From positions 1 to 64,000 of the forward strand of contig NZ_FNPT01000023.1 in NCBI RefSeq assembly GCF_900107375.1: DNA of 64,000 bases. Direction: 5' to 3'. The first letter of the stretch is position 1. Each line of letters starts with the position of its first letter. The notes beneath the pieces were generated by a model. That model was not told the origin of the DNA. It did not search any database and worked only from the letters and a program-made list of their open reading frames with translations. Positions 1 through 12,000 of the stretch are shown here, piece by piece. The stretch comes from Lysobacter sp. yr284 (lineage in GTDB: Bacteria; Pseudomonadota; Gammaproteobacteria; Xanthomonadales; Xanthomonadaceae). The position numbers and the translations under genes are program-made.

Positions 1-3000
1 GCCGGCCTGGTCGTAGGCGAGCTTGATCCGGCCCTGTTCGTCGTAGACGTAGCGCGAGAATCCGGGCGCCCAGTTCTTCACGCTCTGGTTGCTGGCCTGG
101 ACCATGATCTGGGTCTGCTTGGCGCCGTCGAACCAGACGTAGTCGTAGCTGGTCTTGACCGTGGTCGCCTCGCCGTAGGTCTCGGTGAAGTCGACCGTGC
201 CGTCGTTCAGACGATAGGTGATGGTGCCGGTGTTGGCCTGGTTGTCGTGCTCCTGCATCAGCAGGCTGTCGTTGTCCCAGTAGCGCGTGCTGCTGCTCTT
301 GAGCGCGCCGCCGGCGTCGTACTCGTAGTAGTCGCCGACCCGGCCGGCCTGGTCGTTGACCCGGCGCGCGCGCAGCACGCCGTCGATGGTGGTGTCGGTG
401 AGGTAGCCGCGGGCGTCGTAGTCGTAGCGCTCCAGATGCCCGTCGCGTCCGTAATGGGCCGAGCGGCGCTGGTTGGCGGCATCGTACGAGATCGTCACGC
501 CGTCGCCGCCGCTGCCCTCCCACACGCCGACGCCGGTGTCGGCGGCGCTGCTGCCGCGGGTCTTGTTGTCGGTCCCGAGCTGGCCCATGGTCACCACGAA
601 CCGGTTCATGTTGTCGTAGCGGTACCAGTACTCCTGCTCGCGGGTCGCGCCGTTGAGTCCGTCGCGATACAGCGAGTGCATGCGGATGCGGTTGCCCTGC
701 GCGTCGAACTCGTAGGTGATCTCGTAGCGCGGGTCCTCGACCTTGATCAGGCGGTTGAGCGCGTCGTAGGTGCCCTTGGACTGCTGGAACGCCCAGTTGC
801 CGTCCTTGCCGGTGAAGCCCTCGAAGGTGCGGTTGCCGTTCTCGTCGTACTCGTAATAGCCCTTGATCCCGCTGGCGCTGTCGCTCATGCGCTTGATCAG
901 GGCGTTGGCGTAGTACTCGTACACGGTGCTGCCGGATTTCCGGAGCAGGCCGGCGTAGTTGTACTCGTAGCCGAACGCGTGGCCGCCCAGGTCGATGTGG
1001 CTGAGCTTGCGGCCCAGCGCATCGACCAGGTCGGTCGTGCTGCGGCCGTTGGCGTCGGTCATGACCCGGCGCCAGGCGCCGTTGCCGTTGTCGGCTTGCG
1101 CGTCCCAGGTCGCGGTGTAGGTGGTGGTGCGCCCCGCGGCGCTGACCACGCGGCCGACGTCGCCGTCGATGGTGAAGTCGGTCGTGGTCGCGCCGAGCAG
1201 GCTGCTGGTGTGGCGGGTGCGGCGGTCGAGTTCGTCGTAGGCGTAGCTGTCGACGATGCTGCCGCTCTCGGCCGCGTCCTTGGGCCGCTCGATCCAGATC
1301 AGGCGGTTGCCGAGGTCGTAGCCGTAGCGGGTGCGGCGGCCGATCTCATCGACCACCACGCGCTGGTTGCCGAACACGTCGTACTGGAACCGCTTGAACC
1401 CGCCGTCGGCATGCCACTCGCCGACCAGGGTCGGCTGGGCGCTACCGTAGTTCCAGGCCTGGGTGGTCAGGTTGCCGTTGGCGTCGCGATAGGCGACCAC
1501 GCTGCCGGCGAGGTCGTAGACGTAGTCGACGCTGGGATTGAGCTGTTCGCGGAAACCGTTGGCGTGGGTGATCCAGACCGTCGGATCGGTCTTGCGCACC
1601 AGCTTGCCCAGGGTGTTGTAGACCAGCGCCGTCGCGTTGCCGCGGCCGTCGATCTCGCGCGCGATCTCGCCGAAGGCGTTGTAGTCCTGGCGGCGGTGGA
1701 TGGTCAGCGACGACGGCTCGAAGTTGCGCAGCTCCCAGCTGGCCTCGGTGGCCGGGCGGTCGTTGTCGGCCCAGAAATAGCCGCTGTTGCGCACCAGGCT
1801 CTGGCCGCCGGCCGGATTCTGCGCGTCGGCCAGGGTGCGGAAGACGTCGTAGAAGTACTCGTAGGTCGCTTCCTTGTTGAGGCCCAGGCTGTCCCAGCGG
1901 AACTTGCCGTCGCCGCCGCGCAGGATCGTCACCTGCTGGAACGCCGCGTTGACGTCGCCCTCGGGGCGGTAGTGCAGCACCAGCACCTGCCCTTCGGGCT
2001 GCTGCGGATCGAGGTTGAGCGTGTACAGATGCCCGTCGACCTGGATCGTCGCGCCGGGCTGGCGCTGCGGGCCGACTTCGATGACGCCCGCAGCGGTGTA
2101 GCTGCTCGGCGGCACCACCAGGTTGTCGGTGAAGGTCAGCGCCAGGCGATAGCGGCGCACGCCGCCGCCGGCCGCGGCGAGGATCTCGGCCGGAATCGGC
2201 CAGATGAGCTGGCCATTGGCGACGGCCAGTCCCGGCGCGGACCAGGCCACGCTGCCGTCGTCGTTCAACAGCTTCAGATCGACCGAGGACGCGTTCGGCG
2301 GCAGGTTGCCCAGGCGCACGACGTCGGCGTCGTGGGCGAAGTCGATCGCCACCCGCGGCGCGGCGCCGACGCTCACTTCGCCGGCCACGCTCTCGATCAC
2401 CGCGTTCTGGCCGTTGAGCAACTTGAGCACGACTTCGTAATCGCCGCTCAGGCCGGCGGTGTCCCAACGCACGCTGCCCGGCGTCGCCATCGGCGGCAGG
2501 CCGCCGAGCGCGGCGGTGCCGGTCCAGGCGTCCTGGCTGCCCTTGCGCCGGTACTCGACCACGACCTTGTCCGGCGCTTCGCTGCGGCGGGTCAGCAGAT
2601 TGCTCATGTCCAGGCCGCCGGCGGTCCACACGAACGTGCCCAGGCCGTTGCTCTGGAAGGCGTTGTCGGCGGTCTCGGCGACCCGGACGACGGACTGGCT
2701 CGGACCGACGGTGAGGTCGTATTCCTCGCGACGCATCAGCGCGCCGTCGGTGCGGGTGGCGAGGTACAGGACTTCATACTGGCCGTCGGCCAGCGCGGCG
2801 ATATCGGCCGTGGCCTTGCCTTGCTGGAAGTCGCGCTGCACCGCCAAGGCCTGGTACGGCCCGGTCGAGCCCTTCGCGCGCACGTACACCTGCGGCGAGA
2901 CGTCGGCGCGGTAGCCGTCGATCGGCAGTTGCAGAACGTCCGGCGAGAATTCGCTCGGCGTGCCGAGGTCGACGGTGGCGTTGAGGTCGGTGCGACCGAG

Positions 3001-6000
3001 GGTGTAGTCGATCCGGATCTCGGTGTTCCAGTTCCAGTCGCGATCCCAGGTCAGCCTGGCGCCGACCGTCTTGCTGCCCAGTTCCAGTTCGCGGCCGCCG
3101 CCGCTGCCCTTCGGCGTCACGAACACCTTGAGCGCGAAGTTCACATGGACTTCGCGATTGTCGCCGTTGCGCAGATTGAACAGACCGACGGGCACATCGA
3201 TGGTCAGGTTGGTGCCGCCGTTGGGGCTGTACAGATAGCCCTGCCCCGACAGCGGCTCGGTGACGATCCGTTGCAGATCCACCGAATACGCGGTCTGGGT
3301 GCCCTCGATGACCACGCGCACGTCGTATTCGCCGAACGCCGCGGTCATGTCGGGAACGAATACGCCGTACTTCATCAGGTCCGGTGGCCAGTTGTCGGAC
3401 GTGCTGCCGCCGTTCTGCTGGGCCCAGCCGCGATCGCTGTAGACGCCGGAGACCTGGCCCAGCGAACCCGAGAACGGCGTGATCGCGATCGAACCGTCGA
3501 CGCCGCCCAACGCGGGATTGCGCGCCTGCGCGCCCAGGCGCCCGCCCACCGAAGCCTGGATCTGGCCCGGCCGCACCGGCTGCACCGTCACCGTCTTCAG
3601 CCCGAGGCGTTCGCCGGCGGTGGTCATCGCCGCCTGGATCACGTCGATGGCCTGGTTGCGGCGGTCGTACAGGGTCAGCGTCGTCGCCAACTGCGCCGAT
3701 TCCTCGGCCGAAGCGCCGAGCACGCGCTCCAGCGTCCACGCCGCGGAGGCGAGGTTGATCGTCTGCGACTCGATCCGCACCGCCGCGTTGCCGGCGCCGT
3801 CGTAGATGTTCAGGCGGGTCACGCCGCCGTCCATGTTGCTCTTGAGCACGCGGCCGGCATAGTCGTACTCGGCGACCTCCTGCCACCCGCTCGGCCCGGT
3901 GCCGCGGCCGGTGACGTCGCCGAACAGGTTGTAGCGCGTGCGCCGCTCGACGCTGCGGCTGCCGTCGCTGGCGACGGTGATGCGACCGGTCTCGCGGTTG
4001 TCCAGGTCGTAGGCGATCTGGATGGTCTCGGTGCGCTGGCCGCCGGCGGAATCGGTCCGCTGGTAGCTCATCGAGATCATGTTGCCGATCGCGTCGTAGC
4101 CGAAGCGGGTGGTGAAGTTCAGCGCATTGGTCTTGGACAGCAGGCGCCCGCCGTTGCCGTAGACGTAGGTGGTGGTTTGGTCCTGGTCGCTGCCGGTGCC
4201 GCGGCGCAGCTCCTTCACCACCTGGTTGAGCCCGTTGTAGCTGTATTCGGTGCGCGCGACCACGCTGCGCCCGGCGTAATCGACGAAATCCGGCAGGCTC
4301 ACCGCGGTGTTGCGGCCGGCCTTGTCGTATTCCCAGCCGAACACGCTGCCGTTGGCGTCGGTGCGGCGCAGCAGGTTGCCGGCGGCGTCGTAGGCGTAGG
4401 AGGCGGTCGCGGTGGCGACCGCCTCGGTCAGGCGGCCGGTGAGCGGATCGACGCTGCCATAAGCCACGCCCAGCCGGGAATCGCTCAGCCGCCGCCCCAT
4501 CTTGTCGTAGGTGTAGACGGTAATGCGGTCGTCGATGCTGCGCGGCCAGTCGAGGATCAGCTGCTCCGCCTCGCCGTTGGCCGACGCCCCAGCGGCCGAC
4601 AAGCTCTGCGCAGGGGGCAGTTGGCGGCCCGCGTAGCGGATTTCCTCGAGCACGTTGCCTTCGGCGTCGCGCTGCCAGGAAATGCCGAATCCTTCGCCGT
4701 CGATTTCCAGGCGCTTCTGGCCGAGAGCGTCGTAGTAGGTGCGGGTCTGGTTGCCGGCGCCGTCGCGATGCGAGACCGCACGGCCGTTGCCGTCGTACGT
4801 CCAGCGCTCGACGATGTCGCTGCCGTCGATCGCATAGCTGCGCTGCGGGTTTCCGTTCGCGTCGACGCCGTCGCGCAGCGTTCCATGCACCACGCCCACG
4901 GTGGTGGCCTGGATGCGGCGGCCGTTGGCGTCGTACGCGAAGCGCTGCTCGCGCGCGGGGCTGGGCTGGCCGGTGGCCGGATCGACCGGAATGGCCGGCA
5001 ACGTCGCGCCCGCCGGCAGGCTGACCGGACTCGCGAACGCGCGCGTGCGGATCAGGTTGCCGGCCTTGTCGTACTCGTTGAGCGTCAGCCTGCCGTTGGC
5101 ATCGACCTGGCCGGCCAGGCGGTCGGCGGCGTCGTAGTAGTAGACGGTGCGGGCGTTGTTGCCGCTGTACTTCTCCACCACGTTGCCGCGCGCGTCGTAG
5201 AAGAACTCGTCGTAACTTCCGCCGGCGGTGCCGTCGTCGTTGATGGCGTAGACGCCGGTCACCTTGATCCGGTTCAACGCATCGTAGTTGTAGGTGGTGA
5301 TGCGCGGGTCCGCGCTGTCGCCCGATTCCTTCTTGTAGACGACGTTGCCGTGGGCGTCGTAGTTGAAGTAGTTGGCGACCGCGGTCGGGCTGCCGCCCCA
5401 CCGCGACGGCGCGTCGATCGGCAGGCGCTCGGTCACCATCCGGCCGAGCCTGTCGTAGGAATACGAGGACGTGCCGCCGAGCTTGTTGGTGTACTCGCTG
5501 CGGTTGCCGAATGCGTCATAGCGATACGTTTCCACCGCCTGGGCCGCATCGGTGGCGCTGACCAAGCGTCCGAGCAGGTCGTACGCCATCCGGGTGACCG
5601 CCGCCGCTCCGGACGGATCCAGCGGCGGTTCGGCACCGGCGGCAACCGCCCCAACCCGCGCATAGAAGCGGGTCACGCTGACCGGCTGGCCGAGGAATCC
5701 GTACTCGGTGCGGGTCAGGTAGCCCTCGGGATCCACCTGGTGGGTTGTCCGGCCCAACGCATCGAAGTAGAAGTAGCCCGTGTTCCCCAGCGCATCGGTC
5801 ACGGCGACGGCGTTGCCGAAGGCGTTGTAGGTCCGCGTCACGCTCGCGCCCAGCGCATCGACGCTTTCGACCGCGCGCCCCATGCGGTCGTAGACGGTGC
5901 GGCTGGTGTAGCGCGCACGCAGCTCGTCCTGCCGCGCCTGACCGAGGTCGGCGGCGCGCAGGGCCGCGCCGGTCTCGTTGACGTAGCCCAGGCTCTTGCG

Positions 6001-9000
6001 CATGTCCAGCGCCCAGGCCGAATCGGATTCGGCCAGTTCGACCCCGCGCGGGTCGACGGCGGCCACGGCCTGGCCGAACGCGTCGTAGGCGGTCCGCGAT
6101 ATCGCCGCGGCAGCGGTGTCGGCGGCGCGGATTTCTACGATCATCCGCCCGGCCGCGTCGTAGCTGCGCCGGGTCGCGACCTGCGCGGCGGTGCCCCAGG
6201 CCGCGTATTCGACCAGCACCTGGCCCAGCCCGTCGCGCTGGTAACGGCGCACCGCGCCGGCGGCGTCCACGGTCTCGGACATGCGGCCGGCCGCGTCGTA
6301 GCCGAACCGGGTGGTGCGCTCGCCTTCGCCCATCGCATCGACCAGCGTGCGCAGGCTGGCGACCGTGTCGGCGAGCGCGATGGCGCGGTCGCCGGGACGG
6401 CCCCACTTGCGCTCGTAGCGCGTGGCGGCGATCCGATTGCCCGCCGCGTCGTACTCGGTGCGGTTGAAATAGTCCTCGGCGTCGTAGCTGAAGATCGCTC
6501 GGCCGGCGCCGTCGTAAAACCACATCGTGGTCGGGTTGGACAGCCGGTTGGCGCCGCCCATCAGCGCAACCCACGCCTCCATCGCCTCCACCGTGTAAGC
6601 GCTGGGACGCGGATAGGGCCCATCGACCGACGGCCGCATTCTGACGCTGGCCCGCAACAGCCCGGCCGCATCGTACGTGTTGCGGGTGGCGCGGCCGCCG
6701 GCATCGATTTGCCAGACCGCGCGCCCGGCCGCGTCGAACACCCAGCGGTTTTCTGCGGTCTGCTCGCCGGGCTGCGCCGCCGCCCAAGCCTCCAGGCTGG
6801 CCGTATCGATGCCCCCTGCAGAAGGATAGGGAGCGGCGAACTTCGCGCTGGCGACCAGATTGCCTCCGGCGTCATAGCGATTGCGGGTGAGATACCCGCC
6901 GGCATCGATACGGAACGCCAGGCGCCCGGCGGCATCGTAGACGTTGCGCTCGACCCTGTCCGCCGCATGCGCGGCGCCGGACTGCGCAGTCAGCGCGGCG
7001 GCGACGTTGGCCGGCGTCGCCAGGGCGGTCAGGACCACGGCCGTGGCATAGGCCACGCTGCGCACCACGTTGCCGCTCGCGTCGTAGACCGATTCGGTCA
7101 CATAGCCCAGCGAGTCGATCGTGTAGCGCAGGCGGCCATCGCGATCGAACACCTGGCGCAGCGTTCGGTCCTCGCTCGCATTGGGCTGCAGACGCGCCTG
7201 GATCTGCTCGACGGTGACGGCCGGGTCGAGCCCGGCCAAGTCGATCGCCCTTGCGAAGCGGGTGATGCCGACGAAAGCGCCCGAGTACGTGTCGTAGTCG
7301 CGCCGCTCCACCGCACCGTCCGCACCGACCGTGAGCAACAATTGATCGGCGCGGTCGTACACGTAACGGGTGACATGGCCGTTCGCGTCGGTGCGCGCGA
7401 CCACATTGCCGCCCGCGTCGTACGCATAGCGCGTCGTCAGGGCCAGGCCGCCCGGATCGGCGATGGTCGCGATGAGACGGCCGGCCTTGTCGTACTGATG
7501 CTCGGCGACTTGGGCCGCACTGGTGCCCGAGCCCGCGGTCGTGCGCACGGTTCGGCCCAAGGCATCGTATTCGAAAGTCGTGGCCAGATTGAGCCGGCCC
7601 TCGCCGGCATCGACCACGACCGCGACCTTCTGTCCCCTGAGGTCGTAGCGGGTCTCGGTCACGCTGCCGTTCGGATCGGTCGTGCGGACCAACTGGCCCT
7701 TGGCGTCGTACGCGTACGCGGTCTTGATCGCCAAACCGTTCGGGTCGAGCGTGCGGGTCAGCACGCGCCCGGCCGGGTCGTATTCGAACACGGTCTTGAC
7801 GCCGCGCGCATCGACGGTCTCGATCGCCTGTCCGGCCTGGTCGTAGACCGTGGACACCGTGCCGGCCGGCGACGTCGTGCGGATCAGGCGGCCGTCGAGA
7901 TCGTATTCGTACACGGTGGCGTTGCCGCGGCCGTCGATCAACTCGACGATCTGGCCGTGCTCGTTGTAGCGGCTCTTGGTGACCACGCCCTCGGCCGTGG
8001 TCACCTGGATTTCGCGGTTGAACGCGGTATAGGCGTAGCTCGTGTTGCCGGCGATGCCGGTGGCCGTGTACTCGGTGCGGGTCAGTACGTTGCCGAACGC
8101 GTCGTAGCTCAACATATAGCTGGGCAACGAATAGGAACGATCGAAGCCCATGGTCGCCCGGCCGTTGCGGTCGTAGGCGACCGAAACGGCGCGGCGGACT
8201 ACGCCCTTGATGTCGCTGGTCTGGGTGTTGGTCACCCGTCCGAACGCATCGCGAATCTGCCAGTTGATCAGTCCCAGGGGCGCGGCACCGAGCGCATCGA
8301 CGGTCTCGGTATTCTGCCGGCCGGCGCCGTCGTAGCTGTAGACGGTTTGAATCCAGTTGGCGTACGTCCGCGCGTAGTCGCTCCAGCGGTTGACTTTTTC
8401 GACCGTGCCGGAGGTCGTATACGTCCATTCCGTATAAGCGCCCAGCGCATCCACCGACCGCGCCAGCGCGCCGGTGATCGCGTAGCTCAGGGTCGTGCGG
8501 CTGGCCTGCGCATCGTCCAGGGCCGCGATGGCGTCGCCCGCGCTTTGGGTGAGCGCGCCGCCGTGCATCTGCCCGAGCGACAGCGACGTCAGTCGCTTGG
8601 CGTAGACGATGGCCTGGGCGACGTCGCCGAACGCGTTGTAGCGCTGCTCGGTCACTTCGCCGAACGGATTGACCGTATGGGTTAGGCGGCCGAGGCTGTC
8701 GTAGTAGTAGAGCGTCGAACGGTCCAAAGCATCGATCATCGCAGTGCGCCGGCCGCCGGCATCGTACTGGTAGCGCACCGCACGATCCGCCCATACCGCA
8801 TCGATCGCGGCCTGCGAGGGGTTGGCCCCGAGCGCTTCCAAGGCCTTGACGCCCTCACCGCTGAGCTCGGCGACAACGCGCCCTTGCAGGTCGTAGCGGT
8901 AGTTCGATTTGCGGTCGCCGCGGCGTTCCGCTGCCACTCGGCCGAGGCTGTCGTAGCTGCGCTGCGAGTCGACGTTGCCGCTGCTGGAGTACTCGGTCTG

Positions 9001-12000
9001 GTACAACAGCCGGCCTTCCACGTCGTAACTGTAGTCGGTGCGCTCGATCAAGCCGGGCGTGGTCGCCAGCGCGGCCAGCGCCTGCGTCGCGGACACCGCC
9101 CAGCGGAACGCGCCGTCGCCGGCCACATGCGCTTCGCCGGCGGGCTGCCGGGTCGCCGTGCCCGCTTGCGCGCCGGTGCCGCCGGCATCCCACATCGACA
9201 AACCGTTGGCGTCGAAGGCAACGCCGGCGAACGTGGCCGCGCTCAGCCACAGGTCGGCGCCGGAGCCTCGGTAGACCAGCGATACCTGGTGGTTGGCGTT
9301 GGCCACGACCTGGGCGTTGAAGGTATAGACGGTATCGGTCGCCGACAGCTGGACGTCCTTGACCTTGATGCCATCGACCCAGACTTCGACGACCGGCGCC
9401 GGTCCGCCCGCATTGGCGCCCGCACGGGCCGTGAAACTGCCGCTGATCGTCTGCGGCAGGCCCAACGCCGTCGGCGGGATCTTCTCGCCGCGGATGCGGC
9501 GCGAGACATTGCCGGCCGCGTCGTACTCGTAACGGGTGAGATACCCCTCGCCGTCGATCTGCGAGACCAACAGTCCGCGACTGTCGTAGTTGTAGTAGTT
9601 GTGGATGTCCTTGAAGTTCGGTCCCGGACGCAATTGTTCCAGCGTTCCGGTCATGCGCAGGCTTTGGTTGGTCGGCGTCGCGTAGGCGACCGTCTTGATC
9701 TTGCGCCCGGCCCCGTCGTAAATCGTCTCGGTGAGGCCGCCGCCCCCGTTCATGCCGTTGGCGCCTTCCTGAACGCCGACCAGCAGACCATCCGCGCTGT
9801 AGAAGTAACGCGTGGTCACGCTTCTGGAGTCGATCACGCGTTCGGGTACGGCATTGGCGAGCGTCGGCGCCGCCAGGAACGCCGACATCTTTACCGCCGC
9901 GCCGTGCACCTGCTTGCGGATCAGGCGCGAGCCGGCGTCGTACGCGTATTCGGTCAACGCGCCGTCGCCGGCGACCGTCTTGATCGGGCGACCGGCTGCG
10001 TCGTAGAACCGCCACTGCGGCCGGTCCGCTGCGGCGTCCGCAGCGGGCCGCAAACCCGAGTTGGACAAGGTCAGCGCCACCGTCTGTCCATTCACGCTCG
10101 CCGTCTGCTTCGGCTTGCCGTTGGCGTCGATCAGCGCCGCCAGCGCCGCCGCATTCACCGCAGTGGCGTAGGCCAGCGTCTTCACGACCTGGTTGTTGGC
10201 GTCGTAGACGTACTCGGTCAGCGCGCCGGCCGCGTCGATCTCGGCCACGCGACGCCCGGCCTCGTCGTACAGCACGTGCGTCTTGGCGCCGAGCGCGTCC
10301 TCGCTCATGCGCAGGCGGCCGTCGGCGTCGTAGTGGTAGCGCACTTGCGACAGCACGGTGCCGCCGCTGCCGGATTCGGCCAGCGCGATCAGTTCGCCGG
10401 CGTGGTTGTAGCTGGAAGTGCGCACCAGGCCGTTGGCGAAGCTGACGACGGTGCGGCGCTGCGCGTCGTCGTACTGGGTGATCGTCACCGCGTCGTTGAA
10501 GCCGGTGGTGCGGATCGTGCGGCCCAGGCCGTCGTAGACGAACTGCTCGACCTCCGGCGCGGCGATGGTGCCGGCGTAGCGCTGCAGCAGGCGGCCCTGG
10601 GCGTCGTAGACGTAGCGGGTCTGGATCGTCTTGGCGTCGATCGCGCCGCTGCCGTCGGCGGCCAGCGTGCCGTACTGGGTCAGCTTGCTGAGATTGCCGC
10701 GGAAGTCGTATTCGCTGTCGGTGCGCTCGCCGATGCGCGCGTTGGCGCCGGCCCATGCGGCCAGCGCGGTTTCGCTGTAGTCGCTGCCGGCGTAGCGGCC
10801 TTCCGAATAACTCAGCTTGGCGACCTGCTGCCCGGCGGCGTTGTAGCGCAGTTCGCTCACCCGCCCTTCCGCGCTGATCCTGAAGCGCAGATGCTGCTCG
10901 GCGTCGTACACGTAGCGCGTCGTCGCCGCGGCCGTGTTCGGCCCCGATACCGTATCGCTCAGCAGCTGGTTGTCGCTGCCGAACGTGCGCTCCACGAGCG
11001 TGCCGACCGCGTCTTCCTGCTTGATCAGGTTGCCGGCCGCGTCGTAGGTGTATTTCACCTCATTACCCAGGCCGTCGCGGATCGTCGCCACCTGGCCAGC
11101 CGCGTCGTAGCCGAAGAACTGGGTCTGGCGCGCGCCGTTCACCGCCGGGCTGCTGGTCTGCAGCAGCCGGCCCTGGGCGTCGTAGGCCAGGATCGTGTCC
11201 TGGCCCAGCGGGTCGGTGATGGTAGTCCGGCGGTTGGCGGTGTCGTAGGCCAGCGTGGTCGTGCGCAGCACGCCGACCTCGCTGGTCTGGGCGATGCTGA
11301 CCACGCGGTACTGGCCGTCGATCAACTGGTAGCCGAAGGCGACCTTGGCGCCGTCGGACTGGGTGATCGACGCGATCCGGCCGCTGCTGCCGTCGTAGCC
11401 GTAGGTGGTGGTGAACACCTTGCCGTCGACGACGGCGTTGTCTTCAGGGCTCAGGTCCACCGATACCTTGCTCAGGCGGCCGGCATCGTCGTAGACGTAT
11501 CGAACCTGGGTCGAGATCCGGGTATCCGCACCGCTTCCGGTGCGGGTCCATACTCCGGTCAGGCGGTCGAACAGGTCGTAGTCGAGGTGCGTGACTTCGC
11601 CATTGGCGGTATGTACTTCGTTGAGCCGGTCCAGCAGGTCGTACCGATAACTCACCGCATTGCCGTCGCGGTCGACGCTTTCGAACACGCGGCCGTTCTT
11701 GCCGGCGTCGTAGCGCTCGATCAGCTGGCTGCCGCCCTGGGTCCAGGTCCAGCGCTGGTTGCCGGCGTCCCAGGCCAGGGTGTCGCGGGTGCCCGCGCCT
11801 TCCCCGGCCACGTACAACGAGCGCGCCGCGTCCCAGGCGTAGGCGATGCGGCTGCCGTCCCAGTCGGTGCGGTAGACCACGCTGCTGGCGGCGTTGGCCG
11901 TGCCGGTCAGGCCGCCGACCTGCTTGCTGACCCCGGCGCGCCAGGTCTCGCCGACCAGCTGCGCCTGGCTGTTGTAGGCCCGGTACAGCTCGGCATCCAC

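Noticed and set aside
247-8685. A plus-strand open frame of 2812 codons
   Set aside because: It is the complement of the RHS repeats; its Val/Ala/Gly/Arg-rich translation has no domain, whereas the minus-strand frame gives clean YD repeats.
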